This document shows, in pieces, positions 10,248-19,946 of a stretch of DNA of 64,000 nt. The first letter of the stretch is position 1; every line of letters begins with the position of its first letter. The notes beneath the pieces were generated by a model. That model was not told the origin of the DNA, did no database searches, and saw only the letters and a program-made list of their open reading frames with translations. The translations under genes and the position numbers were made by a program. Source of the DNA: Oceanobacillus sp. FSL K6-2867 (GTDB lineage: Bacteria; Bacillota; Bacilli; Bacillales; Amphibacillaceae); NCBI RefSeq assembly GCF_037963145.1, contig NZ_CP150144.1, forward strand, positions 806,001 to 870,000, read 5' to 3'.

Positions 10248-11123
10248 ATGTCTGTATATCCAATAATTATGACACAATCCCAGTTTACACACCGTGATAA
10301 TTTACATTATCCATTTGAAGAGCGTGGCCTTCAATTTGGCGATGGTATATATGAAGTGATTCGAATTTATCATGGGAAATATTATTTACTTGAGGAACAT
10401 GTGGATCGCCTGTTTCGATCTGCTGAAGCAATTAAAATAAAATTACCATTCAACAAAGAAGATATAACACATTTGTTACTAGAATTGCTTGAACGAAATA
10501 AAATGAATACAGATGGAAAAGTATATTTACAAGTAACACGGGGATCTGCACAACGTAATCATATTTTTCCTGCTGACGTCCTGCCTAACATTTATGCTTA
10601 CGTCGAGGACCTGCCTCGAAATGTGGAATTATTACAAAATGGTGTTCAAACCATTACAGAAAGAGATATTCGATGGGAATACTGTTACATCAAAAGTCTA
10701 AATTTATTGCCAAACGTATTAGCAAAGCAAGCAGCTAATGAAAATAACTGCTATGAAGCCATTCTTCATAAGGATGGGATTGTAACTGAATGCAGCTCAT
10801 CAAATGTATATCTTGTAAAAGACGGAAAGATTTACACCCATCCTGCTGCAAAAAATATTTTGCATGGCTGTGTGCGCATGGCTGTTGAACGATTTGCCCA
10901 CAAATTAAATATTCCTTTTATAGAGGACAGCTTTAAGGTTGAAGAGATCGGGCTGGCTGATGAGCTCTTCCTTTCCAGCAGCACTTCTGAAGTTATTCCG
11001 ATTGTAAAAGTAGACAATCAGGAAATCGCTGATGGAAAACCTGGGAAAATCACGCGGCAATTGCAAGCAGCATATGAATCAGATGCAAATATTCAAGAAA
11101 GCAATTTAAAACATACCGTTTAA
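10248..11123 (+). CDS. dat: D-amino-acid aminotransferase (D-alanine transaminase)
   Basis: This PLP fold-type IV enzyme interconverts D-alanine and D-glutamate with their keto acids, feeding peptidoglycan precursors. The 291-residue product has RGLQFGDGIYEVIR (residues 26-39), the PLP lysine K149 in CYIKSLNLLPN, the phosphate-binding ECSSSNVYLV segment and a C-terminal LSSSTSEVIPI. ATG 10248 is preferred because AAAGGGG lies 7 nt upstream; an in-frame TTG at 10215 has no ribosome site. It is monocistronic and ends at the terminator at 11128. Confidence 0.93.
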   Translation: MSVYPIIMTQSQFTHRDNLHYPFEERGLQFGDGIYEVIRIYHGKYYLLEEHVDRLFRSAEAIKIKLPFNKEDITHLLLELLERNKMNTDGKVYLQVTRGSAQRNHIFPADVLPNIYAYVEDLPRNVELLQNGVQTITERDIRWEYCYIKSLNLLPNVLAKQAANENNCYEAILHKDGIVTECSSSNVYLVKDGKIYTHPAAKNILHGCVRMAVERFAHKLNIPFIEDSFKVEEIGLADELFLSSSTSEVIPIVKVDNQEIADGKPGKITRQLQAAYESDANIQESNLKHTV

Positions 11124-11127
11124 TCGT

Positions 11128-11154
11128 AAGTGACCCAACTCGGGTCACTTTTTT
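11128..11154 (+). terminator. Terminator after dat
   Basis: A perfect 9-bp stem AAGTGACCC/GGGTCACTT with a 5-nt loop is followed by TTTT, starting 4 nt past the dat stop. Confidence 0.9.
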
Positions 11155-11272
11155 ATAATCATAAATATAAGTGAGAATTACCTTAGTTGTCCGAATTTCC
11201 CAATTGATTCGTAACTCGAAATAGTTTAGACTAATAGACAGTTTCGATAATTTAAAATTAGGGGGAAATTTA

Positions 11273-13276
11273 ATGGTTGATTCCAAGCGACCGATTTATT
11301 CAGAAGATCTAAAAAATATCGCAGTATATAGTAATCCACAATATACACCTGATGGCAAGGCATTTACATATGTTTCCACAACAATTAATGAAGAGAATAA
11401 GTATCAATCCCAGCTTTATTTTCAGCGTCTTGATAATAATGAAGCTGTGCAATGGACTTTTGGGAGTGCTAAAAACGACAACCTTCATTTTTCTCCGGAT
11501 GGGAAAATTGCGGTTTTTCAATCAACACGCAGCGGTATTTCACAGCTTTATCTAATAAACAAAGCTGGTGGAGAGGCAAAGCAATTAACGACATTAAAGC
11601 ACGGCGCCTACCGTCCAGCATGGTCAAAAGATGGGAAGTCTATCTTCTTTCACGCTTCTTTGGATAAAGGAGAGAATATTGAAAGCCAAAAGGAATTATC
11701 AGCCGAAGAGCGACAAAAGGAAAAAGATAACGACGCAAATCAGCCGCTTATCGTCAATCGATTAAAATACAAATCAGACACCAATGGATTTCATGATCAT
11801 AAAAAGACACAAATCATTCAATACAGCCTTGAAACAAAAGTATTTACACAACTAACGACAGAAAATGAAGATCACAGTTTTCAAGATAGTTCTCCAGATT
11901 CGAGCCTAATTTTGTTTACTGCTAATTTCAATGCTGATGCCGATTATGAACGATACAGTGATTTGTTCACGCTAAACTTAAAAACAAGAGAAGTAACAAA
12001 ACTAACGAATGGAAAAAGCAGTTATTACAATGCTGCATTCTCTCCCTGCGGTAATAAGATCGCCTGCTTTGGTCATGACTTTGAATACAGCACCGCAACG
12101 CTAAGCAAACTATTTCTAATTGATGTAGCAACTGGCAATCGCACAGCACTTAGCAAAGACTGGGATATTCAGCTTGGTGATGTCATGGTAGGTGATACAA
12201 GACTGGGCGCGGCAACGACAGGTCCCATTTGGTCTGCAGACGGGAAGCGATTGTTTTTCATTGCAACAGATTATGGTGCTACAGGGCTTTACCAAGCAAC
12301 AATGGACGGGAACTTAAAGGTTTTATATAAAAATAATAATCATGTATTTAGTTTTACGTATCAGCCAGAAGCCGATTCTTTTATTCTTGGAATCAGCACA
12401 CCTGCAAATCCGTGTAATTTCTACCAGCTAAACAAGAAGTTACAGCTGGAAAGATTAACAAATGCGAATGAGGATTTTCTTCAGGAAGCAGCGATTTCCG
12501 AACCTGAAACACTAACCTTTACAACAAAAGACGGATTAGAAATACAAGGATGGTTGCTTCGTCCACATGATTTCGATGAAACGAAAAAATATCCATTCAT
12601 CTTGGAAATTCATGGGGGACCACATATGATGTATGGGCAAACCTTCTTTCATGAAATGCAGCTTTTAGCAGCAAAAGGCTATGTCGTTCTTTATACGAAT
12701 CCTCGAGGGAGCCATGGATACGGTCAGGAATTTGTTGATGCCGTAAGACACAACTATGGGGAAGGCGATTATACGGATTTAATGGATGCCGTGGATTATG
12801 TATTGGAAAACTATAGCTTTATTGATGAAACAAGACTTGGAGTTACCGGAGGAAGCTATGGCGGATTTATGACAAACTGGATTGTTGGTCATACAAATCG
12901 TTTTAAAGCTGCTGTCACCCAACGTTCGATTTCCAATTGGCTCAGTTTTTATGGGGTGAGTGATATTGGATACTTCTTTACAAAGGGGGAACATGGCTTA
13001 AACCTGCTCGATAATCCAACCAAGCTGTGGGACATTTCTCCTTTAAAATACGCGAATAATATCGAAACACCTTTATTAATATTGCACGGTGAACATGATT
13101 ATCGCTGTCCAATTGAACAGGCTGAACAGCTTTTTATTACTTTAAAGCATCTGCGTAAGGAAGTCGAGTTTGTCCGTTTCCCGGATGCCACTCATGAATT
13201 AAGCAGAAGCGGTGATCCACTTATGCGTATAGCAAGATTAAATCAAATTTGTCGTTGGTTTGAGGAATATTTATAG
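11273..13276 (+). CDS. S9 family serine peptidase (acylaminoacyl/prolyl oligopeptidase type)
   Basis: A 667-residue cytosolic peptidase. The N-terminal 400 residues form a WD40/TolB-like beta-propeller (repeats such as FSPDGKIAVFQS, WSKDGKSIFF, WSADGKRLFF). The C-terminal alpha/beta hydrolase domain carries the triad S528 (GGSYGG), D609 (GEHDYRCP) and H641 (DATHELS), with the oxyanion region HGGPHMMYGQ. It resembles B. subtilis YuxL. ATG follows AGGGGG. The family removes acylated or short N-terminal peptides; the true substrate is not shown. Confidence 0.92.
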   Translation: MVDSKRPIYSEDLKNIAVYSNPQYTPDGKAFTYVSTTINEENKYQSQLYFQRLDNNEAVQWTFGSAKNDNLHFSPDGKIAVFQSTRSGISQLYLINKAGGEAKQLTTLKHGAYRPAWSKDGKSIFFHASLDKGENIESQKELSAEERQKEKDNDANQPLIVNRLKYKSDTNGFHDHKKTQIIQYSLETKVFTQLTTENEDHSFQDSSPDSSLILFTANFNADADYERYSDLFTLNLKTREVTKLTNGKSSYYNAAFSPCGNKIACFGHDFEYSTATLSKLFLIDVATGNRTALSKDWDIQLGDVMVGDTRLGAATTGPIWSADGKRLFFIATDYGATGLYQATMDGNLKVLYKNNNHVFSFTYQPEADSFILGISTPANPCNFYQLNKKLQLERLTNANEDFLQEAAISEPETLTFTTKDGLEIQGWLLRPHDFDETKKYPFILEIHGGPHMMYGQTFFHEMQLLAAKGYVVLYTNPRGSHGYGQEFVDAVRHNYGEGDYTDLMDAVDYVLENYSFIDETRLGVTGGSYGGFMTNWIVGHTNRFKAAVTQRSISNWLSFYGVSDIGYFFTKGEHGLNLLDNPTKLWDISPLKYANNIETPLLILHGEHDYRCPIEQAEQLFITLKHLRKEVEFVRFPDATHELSRSGDPLMRIARLNQICRWFEEYL

Positions 13277-13284
13277 TACAATAA

Positions 13285-13321
13285 TGAATGCAGTGGTCTC
13301 TTAAAGACACACTGCATTCAT
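13285..13321. terminator. Inverted repeat between the S9 peptidase and carB, probable bidirectional terminator
   Basis: ATGAATGCAGTG and CACTGCATTCAT form a 12-bp stem between two convergent genes. There is no clear T run on either side, so terminator function is inferred from position. Confidence 0.55.
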
Positions 13322-13373
13322 GTTAAACAGCTGCATTTCCTTCAGCAGCTTTGTTAAGGCCAACTGCTTGCTT

Positions 13374-16300
13374 TTACTTCACTATAATCTTATCAGCTTT
13401 CAAACTTCTATTTAAATATTCCTGTAAAGATAATATCTCTTCTACATGTAAAGTCTGATTAAATCCATCTACTAATACCTGCAATGTTTCAAGACTTGTA
13501 AAGTACGGTGTCTGAAAGCGTACCGATAATTCCCGAATAAAAAATCCGGTTTTCTCTTTTTCCCTACCTTGATTTGGAATATTCAGCACAATATGTGGTG
13601 GATATTCTTGCCATTGATTTAGAATATCTTTCTTACTTTTAACAACTTTTTCTGCTGCCATTCCATTCTTTTCAATAAACTTTGCCGTCCCTTCTGTTGC
13701 TGTGATGATTGCACCACGATCAGAAAGCTCACGAATAATTGGAAGACTTTCCTGTTTTAAGCGATCTGAGATCGATACAAATAGATGAATTGGTTTTGCT
13801 GCAGCATTTAAGTGATGTGTGCGTGTCGTTGTCTTCTTTAATGCTTCTTTTTTATTATATCCTAAGCCGATAATTTCTCCTGTTGATTTCATTTCTGGTC
13901 CAAGCACATGATCTACACCCTTTAACTTACTTGCAGAAAACACTGGCGCTTTGATGGTATAGTATGCCGGTTCTTTCATCAAATTAATTTCATTTGTAAT
14001 CTCAGACAGAAATATGCCTAATTGTGCCCGTACTGCCCACTCAACCATTGGGATACCAGTTACTTTGCTCATAATGGGAACCGTTCTGGACGATCGTGGA
14101 TTTACTTCTAATACATATATCGTGTTCTCATGAATTACAAATTGAATATTCATCATTCCAACGACCGGTAAGTTCCTGCTGATTTTTTGTGCAATTTTAA
14201 CGATAGCTGCTTTTGTATCATCGCTTAATGTTGCAGGTGGAAAGATACCCATGCTATCACCAGAATGAATACCCGCCTTTTCAATATGTTCAACTATTCC
14301 CGGTACAGCAATCTCATTTCCATCACTTACAACATCAACCTCACATTCTAAGCCAGGCAAATACTGGTCAATTAATAATGGCCAGCAACGATCATTGGTA
14401 TCCCGCTGAATTCTTGCAATGTATTGATACAATTCTTCTTCGTTATAGCAAATAAACATCGATTGTCCACCGATAACATAGGAAGGTCGAATGAGCACTG
14501 GAAATCCAAGTTCATAGACTAAAGATGGAAATTCATCCAATCCATGAACAATTCGACCTTCAATATGAGGTATATTTAATCCACTCAAAAAGTTATAAAA
14601 TTGCTCCCTGTCTTCCATTTGGTCAATATGCTCCGGCAATGTCCCGAATATGTGGACACCCTCTTCTTTTAACTCATTTGCCAGATTAATAGCCGTTTGA
14701 CCGCCAAATTGAATAAGCACACCAGCGACTTGCTCTTTTTCAATGACAGCAAGCACATCTTCTAATGCTAATGGTTCAAAATATAGACGGTCTGCCACGG
14801 AATAATCCGTACTAACTGTTTCTGGATTGTTGTTCATGACAACTGCCTCATAGCCAATTTTCTTCAATGCTAACGCAGCATGAACGGAACAATAATCAAA
14901 TTCAACGCCTTGCCCAATTCGGATTGGACCGGAACCAAGTACAAGTATTTTCTTTTTGTTAGCCTGTGTTACTACTTCATCACTTCCATTCCATGTGGAA
15001 TAAAAGTATGGAGTAATCGCCTCAGTATCCGCTGTTCCCGTATCCACAAGCATAAAGGAAGGAAGCATTTCATTTTCTTTATACATCACCCTTAGCTCTT
15101 TCGCTGTAGTTCCAAGTAATTCCGCAATTCGGATATCACTAATATTTAACTGTTTCCCCCGTTTTATCAATTTAATTGGAACAGTATGCAAATGGTATGC
15201 TGCTATTTCCTGTTCACAATCAATGATTTCCTTCATTTGCTGGATAAACCAGTAATCGATTTTTGTTAACTCGATAACGGTTTCTATCTGATAGCTCCTT
15301 CTTAAGGCTTCTGCAATCGCAAAAACTCGAAGGTCGTTTGGTTTTTCTAGCAATTCCAGTAACTCCAGCTTACTTTTCTTGCCCATCCCAGGAAAATCGA
15401 GGCTAAACACATTTAACTCCAATGATCGAATTGCTTTATGAAGTGCACCTGCAAATGTACGTTCAATCGCCATTACTTCACCTGTAGCCTTCATTTGTGT
15501 TCCTAGTGAACGATCTGCCTCTGTAAATTTATCAAATGGAAAACGAGGAATTTTTACAACGATATAATCCAATACAGGTTCAGTCGATGCATACGTGCTG
15601 CCTGTTATTGGATTTAAAATTTCGTCCAATTTATAGCCTATTGCACATTTAGCGGCAATCCGCGCAATTGGATAGCCTGTAGCCTTCGATGCAAGTGCAG
15701 AAGATCTGCTGACTCTTGGATTTACTTCAATAATAATATATTCATCTGTTTCCGGATGCAGTGCAAATTGGATATTGCATCCACCCACAACATCAAGCGC
15801 ACGTATAATTTTTTGTGATGCATAACGTAACATTTGGTACTGTGTATCTGTTAATGTTTGTGAAGGAGCTACAACAATCGAATCACCTGTATGCACGCCT
15901 ACTGGATCCACGTTTTCCATATCGCAAACAATAACACAGGTATCATGCAAATCACGCATTACCTCAAATTCAATCTCTTTCCAGCCCTTAATACTTCTCT
16001 CCACAAGAACCTGATGGATTGGACTAAGTGTAAGTCCATTATTCAGCTGATTTACGAATTCCTCCTTATTATATGCAAAGCCGCCACCCTCACCACCTAA
16101 TGTATAGGCTGGACGTAAAATAACTGGAAACCCTATTTCTTCGGTAAACTGCAGACCCTCTTCAACTGACTGTACGATCTTTGAATCAGCAATTGGTTCT
16201 TCAATATCAATCATTAATTGGCGAAATAATTCCCGGTCCTCTCCCCGCTTAATAGAGGCAACTGAAGTTCCTAAGAGGACAACATTATATTTATCAAGTA

Positions 16301-16619
16301 TTCCTTTATCAAAAAGCTCAACCGTTAAATTCAAACCCGTTTGTCCGCCCAGGCTGCCAATTAAACCATCTGGCTGTTCCTTTGCAATAATTTTCTCTAA
16401 TGTATCAACTTCAAGCGGTTCCATATAAACACGATCTGCAACACGGTCATCTGTCATAATTGTTGCAGGATTATTGTTGACTAAAACTACCTCAATTCCT
16501 TCTTCCTTTAAAGCCAAACAGGCTTGTGTACCTGCGTAGTCAAATTCTGCCGCCTGGCCAATTACAATCGGGCCGGATCCAATCACCATCACTTTGTTTA
16601 TCGTTTTAAACTTGGGCAA
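13374..16619 (-). CDS. carB: Carbamoyl-phosphate synthase large subunit, arginine-linked
   Basis: 1081 residues: two homologous ATP-grasp halves (VMVIGSGPIVIGQAAEFDYA at the start and ILVLGSGPIRIGQGVEFDYC near residue 560) and a C-terminal MGS-like regulatory domain. It makes carbamoyl phosphate from bicarbonate, two ATP and ammonia supplied by the CarA glutaminase. The start is TTG with AAAGGAG 9 nt upstream. It sits last in the arg cluster, as in B. subtilis, but carA is absent: only 80 bp separate argD and carB. Its ammonia-supplying partner must be encoded elsewhere, for example a pyrimidine-type small subunit. argF is also not in the window. Confidence 0.93.
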   Translation of the reverse strand: MPKFKTINKVMVIGSGPIVIGQAAEFDYAGTQACLALKEEGIEVVLVNNNPATIMTDDRVADRVYMEPLEVDTLEKIIAKEQPDGLIGSLGGQTGLNLTVELFDKGILDKYNVVLLGTSVASIKRGEDRELFRQLMIDIEEPIADSKIVQSVEEGLQFTEEIGFPVILRPAYTLGGEGGGFAYNKEEFVNQLNNGLTLSPIHQVLVERSIKGWKEIEFEVMRDLHDTCVIVCDMENVDPVGVHTGDSIVVAPSQTLTDTQYQMLRYASQKIIRALDVVGGCNIQFALHPETDEYIIIEVNPRVSRSSALASKATGYPIARIAAKCAIGYKLDEILNPITGSTYASTEPVLDYIVVKIPRFPFDKFTEADRSLGTQMKATGEVMAIERTFAGALHKAIRSLELNVFSLDFPGMGKKSKLELLELLEKPNDLRVFAIAEALRRSYQIETVIELTKIDYWFIQQMKEIIDCEQEIAAYHLHTVPIKLIKRGKQLNISDIRIAELLGTTAKELRVMYKENEMLPSFMLVDTGTADTEAITPYFYSTWNGSDEVVTQANKKKILVLGSGPIRIGQGVEFDYCSVHAALALKKIGYEAVVMNNNPETVSTDYSVADRLYFEPLALEDVLAVIEKEQVAGVLIQFGGQTAINLANELKEEGVHIFGTLPEHIDQMEDREQFYNFLSGLNIPHIEGRIVHGLDEFPSLVYELGFPVLIRPSYVIGGQSMFICYNEEELYQYIARIQRDTNDRCWPLLIDQYLPGLECEVDVVSDGNEIAVPGIVEHIEKAGIHSGDSMGIFPPATLSDDTKAAIVKIAQKISRNLPVVGMMNIQFVIHENTIYVLEVNPRSSRTVPIMSKVTGIPMVEWAVRAQLGIFLSEITNEINLMKEPAYYTIKAPVFSASKLKGVDHVLGPEMKSTGEIIGLGYNKKEALKKTTTRTHHLNAAAKPIHLFVSISDRLKQESLPIIRELSDRGAIITATEGTAKFIEKNGMAAEKVVKSKKDILNQWQEYPPHIVLNIPNQGREKEKTGFFIRELSVRFQTPYFTSLETLQVLVDGFNQTLHVEEILSLQEYLNRSLKADKIIVK

Positions 16620-16699
16620 ACTCTCGTGCTCCTTTCGGGATTTAAAACTACTTTTATGGAATGTTTATTGATCATTGATTCAGTTTTAGAAAATCGCTT

Positions 16700-17905
16700 C
16701 TATACAGTCGTTTCTTTCATTTCTGCTAAAACAGCTTGAAAAACCTCGATAAATTGGGTTAATTCTTCTTTTGTTGTTGTTAAAGGTGGCAGGATTCGCA
16801 AGACGTGTGGACCTGCAGATAGAACAAGAATTCCTTTTTCACGAAAAGCGTTGATAAATGAACCTGCTTCCGCCTTCAATTCCACACCAATTAAAAAGCC
16901 CATTCCTTTTACATTAACAATTGCTTCCCCGTTCGCTTGCAGTGTTTTTAATTGGTTTCTCAGCCAGTTGCTGTTTACCTTCACGTTCTCTAGAAAATTT
17001 TCTTTCAGCAAGATTTCTAACGTTGCAATTCCAGCTGTTGTTGCCAATGGATTTCCTCCAAATGTGCTGCCATGTGTCCCTGGACTAAATGTACTTGCAC
17101 AGCTTTTTTTTGCTAGCATTGCTCCAATTGGAAAACCGGACCCGAGTCCTTTCGCTAACGTCATAATATCCGGTTCAATTCCAAACTGCTCATAAGCAAA
17201 TAGTGTTCCCGTACGCCCCGAACCAGTCTGCACCTCATCTACCATTAATAAAATATCAGCGGCTTTACATCGATCAGATAGCTCTTTAATCCATTTTTGC
17301 TCAACTGTATTGACGCCCCCTTCACCTTGGACAAGCTCGAGCAAAACCGCTGCAGTAGTACCATTATTTACTGCTTCTAATGCGCCGTCATCATTTAATG
17401 TTAAGTATCTAAAACCCGGTGTTAATGGGGTAAAGCCTTGATGGATTTTTTCCTGGGCAGTTGCCGCCATCGTTGACCCGGTACGTCCATGAAACGATTG
17501 ATGGAATGTTACAATCTCCGTACGCTCGGAATATCCTCTGTCCTTCGCATACTTTTTGGCAAATTTAATTGCTGCTTCGTTTGCTTCTGCGCCACTATTG
17601 CAAAAAAACACTTGTTCAAAGCAGCTATTTTCAGTTAATAAGGCAGCAAGCTTATTTTGCGTTGGAATTTCATACAGGTTTGAACAATGCCATAAATTAT
17701 CAAGCTGTTCACGTAACTTTTGATGAACCGAATCCGGAACATGCCCTAAATTGCACGTTGCGATTCCTGAACTATAATCTAAAAATTCATTTCCGTCTTG
17801 ATCCCATACATAGCTTCCCTTTCCCTTCACAATCGTCAAGGGAAGACGTTGGTATGTATGCATCACCGAACTGTTTGTTTGGTGCACCATTACATTATTA
17901 GACAT
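16700..17905 (-). CDS. argD: Acetylornithine aminotransferase
   Basis: This class-III PLP aminotransferase converts N-acetylglutamate semialdehyde to N-acetylornithine in arginine synthesis. The 401-residue protein shows FCNSGAEANEAAIKFAKKY, the cofactor Asp in LLMVDEVQTGSGRTG, the PLP lysine in TLAKGLGSGFPIGAML, and HGSTFGGNPLATTA. The ATG has an AAGGAGG ribosome site and overlaps the end of argB by 8 bp. It is the fourth gene of the argCJBD order. Confidence 0.95.
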   Translation of the reverse strand: MSNNVMVHQTNSSVMHTYQRLPLTIVKGKGSYVWDQDGNEFLDYSSGIATCNLGHVPDSVHQKLREQLDNLWHCSNLYEIPTQNKLAALLTENSCFEQVFFCNSGAEANEAAIKFAKKYAKDRGYSERTEIVTFHQSFHGRTGSTMAATAQEKIHQGFTPLTPGFRYLTLNDDGALEAVNNGTTAAVLLELVQGEGGVNTVEQKWIKELSDRCKAADILLMVDEVQTGSGRTGTLFAYEQFGIEPDIMTLAKGLGSGFPIGAMLAKKSCASTFSPGTHGSTFGGNPLATTAGIATLEILLKENFLENVKVNSNWLRNQLKTLQANGEAIVNVKGMGFLIGVELKAEAGSFINAFREKGILVLSAGPHVLRILPPLTTTKEELTQFIEVFQAVLAEMKETTV

Positions 17906-18704
17906 GCTGCTTTTCCTCCTTTTTCATAACAACCTTTGTACCTGCTTGCTTTCCTTGGATATAATCTTTTATATCCTCTGGTGCTAGACCATTTAAAATG
18001 ACTGATTCCTTTATACCACCAGATAAACCATTTAAAGCAGAGCGAACCTTGGGTATCATTCCACCATAAATAACTCCGGAAGCAATTTTTTCCTCAATTT
18101 CCTCTTTCGTTAATTGTTCATGTACAAATTCTTTTCCAGATACATTTTCCATTACCCCTGGAATATCACTAATCAGCGCTAGCTTTGCTTTTAAGGCTTT
18201 GGCAACTGCTGCCGCTGCCATATCACCATTAATATTCAAACGCTCACCTGACCCATCGATGCCAATTGGTGAGATAACCGGAATTGCACCGTGCTCCATA
18301 ATTTGTTCGATCCATGACACATTCACTTTTTTCACTTGCCCGACATAGCCTAACGTACTTGCATTATCAATAGGTATTGCCTGAAGCGTTTTGCCATCGA
18401 CACCACTCATTCCAATTGCCGTACCACCTTGCTTTTGGATGTTAGCTACGATTTTCTTATTGATTGATCCGCTCATAACCATTTCAGCAACATCCAATAC
18501 TTCATTTGTTGTTACCCGCAGGCCATCTACAAATTTACTTTCCACATGAAGCTCTTTTAATGTTTCATTAATTTCAGGACCACCACCATGGACGATAATT
18601 GGCTCACATATTTTCTGCTGCTTTAAAGCAACAATCGTTTGATAAAAGGAAGTCGGAAGTTTCGCCAGTATACTGCCACCCATTTTCAACACAAGAATAT
18701 TCAT
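17898..18704 (-). CDS. argB: Acetylglutamate kinase
   Basis: This amino-acid kinase family enzyme phosphorylates N-acetylglutamate. It has the ATP-binding start VLKMGGSIL, IIVHGGGPEINETLKEL, and the sugar-kinase-like block LNINGDMAAAAVAKALKA with the Asp that binds ATP. ATG 18704 (268 residues) is preferred: TGAGGTG lies 7 nt upstream, whereas a GTG 6 nt earlier is too close to that site. It starts 10 nt after the argJ stop. Confidence 0.94.
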   Translation of the reverse strand: MNILVLKMGGSILAKLPTSFYQTIVALKQQKICEPIIVHGGGPEINETLKELHVESKFVDGLRVTTNEVLDVAEMVMSGSINKKIVANIQKQGGTAIGMSGVDGKTLQAIPIDNASTLGYVGQVKKVNVSWIEQIMEHGAIPVISPIGIDGSGERLNINGDMAAAAVAKALKAKLALISDIPGVMENVSGKEFVHEQLTKEEIEEKIASGVIYGGMIPKVRSALNGLSGGIKESVILNGLAPEDIKDYIQGKQAGTKVVMKKEEKQHV

Positions 18705-18713
18705 TTTCACACC

Positions 18714-19934
18714 TCAAGTTCGATAAGAAGCATTTATTTTTACGTAATCGTATGTTAAATCACAGCCCCATGCTGTTGCTTCATGCGGTCCATTTTGCAA
18801 GTCAATTTTTAAGACGACCGTTTCATTGCCAAGATAGAGTTCTCCTTCTGCTTCATCAAATTCTACTGGGAGCCCATTCTTTACTACCTCGATATCACCT
18901 AAAGAGACACATACCTTTTGTGGATCAAGCGGCTGTTCACTATAGCCGATTGCACAAACAATTCGTCCCCAATTCGGGTCTGCACCATAAACAGCTGTTT
19001 TTACTAGATTAGAAGAAATAATTGCTTTTGCTACTTGACCGGCTGCTGTTACCGATGAAGCACCACTGACTTGGACTTCAATGAGCTTCGTTGCACCTTC
19101 TCCGTCTCGAGCAATCATCTTCGCCAGCTCTTTACTGACAAATTGCAAGGCCTGCTTGAATACTTGCCACTCTGGGTGCTGATCACTCAATATATTGTTT
19201 TTTTGCTTTCCATTTGCGAGCACTAAAACCATATCATTTGTACTGCAGTCTCCATCGACTGTAATCATGTTAAACGACTGATCTGTCACTTCCCGCAGTG
19301 CCTGTTGCAAACTAGCTGCTTCCACCGCAGCGTCTGTCGTCATAAATGAAAGCATCGTCGCCATGTTCGGATGAATCATTCCCGACCCCTTTGCAGCTCC
19401 TCCAATTGTTATCGTTTGACCATCGATTTCCAATTGAACGGCAATATGCTTTGTTACGGTATCTGTCGTTAAAATCGATTTTTCAAAGTTCTCTGGGCTG
19501 TTCTGACTATCCATTAATTCGATACCAACATTGATTTTCTCCATTGGAAGCGGTACGCCAATAACTCCAGTTGAGGCAACAGCGACATGGTCAATTGCTA
19601 CTCCCATTTTTTCCGCCGTTTTATGCTGTGTTTCCAGAGCGTCCAAATATCCCTGCTCTCCAGTACAAGCATTGGCATTTGCTGAATTAACGACTAACGT
19701 TTGGATTAACTGTTCTTTTTCAATACTTTCTTTCGTCACCTTTAACGGAGCTGCTTGAAAAGTATTTAAGGTGTACACACCAGCAGCTGTAGCTGGATTT
19801 TCCGAATGAATCCACCCGAAGTCTAGTTTTGTCTTACGAAGCCCACAATGGACACCACCTGCTGAATACCCTTTTGGACTTGTGACGTGCCCGTTTTTTA
19901 ATACTTGCAGCTTGCTTTCGATTGTAATTGTCAT
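18714..19934 (-). CDS. argJ: Bifunctional ornithine acetyltransferase / N-acetylglutamate synthase
   Basis: This 406-residue enzyme of the cyclic arginine pathway moves the acetyl group from acetylornithine to glutamate and can also use acetyl-CoA. The precursor self-cleaves at the Ala-Thr bond inside KGSGMIHPNMATMLSFMTTD, leaving Thr as the new N-terminal nucleophile. The C-terminal DPNWGRIVCAIG block is also typical. ATG follows a GGGGGCGG site. It lies 12 bp after argC. An argA-type synthase is not needed with this enzyme. Confidence 0.94.
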   Translation of the reverse strand: MTITIESKLQVLKNGHVTSPKGYSAGGVHCGLRKTKLDFGWIHSENPATAAGVYTLNTFQAAPLKVTKESIEKEQLIQTLVVNSANANACTGEQGYLDALETQHKTAEKMGVAIDHVAVASTGVIGVPLPMEKINVGIELMDSQNSPENFEKSILTTDTVTKHIAVQLEIDGQTITIGGAAKGSGMIHPNMATMLSFMTTDAAVEAASLQQALREVTDQSFNMITVDGDCSTNDMVLVLANGKQKNNILSDQHPEWQVFKQALQFVSKELAKMIARDGEGATKLIEVQVSGASSVTAAGQVAKAIISSNLVKTAVYGADPNWGRIVCAIGYSEQPLDPQKVCVSLGDIEVVKNGLPVEFDEAEGELYLGNETVVLKIDLQNGPHEATAWGCDLTYDYVKINASYRT

Positions 19935-19946
19935 ATTTTCCGCCCC

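Noticed and set aside
16620..16699. Remnant of carA between argD and carB
   Set aside because: The 80-bp spacer holds no CarA-like segment; it looks like a clean absence, not a pseudogene.
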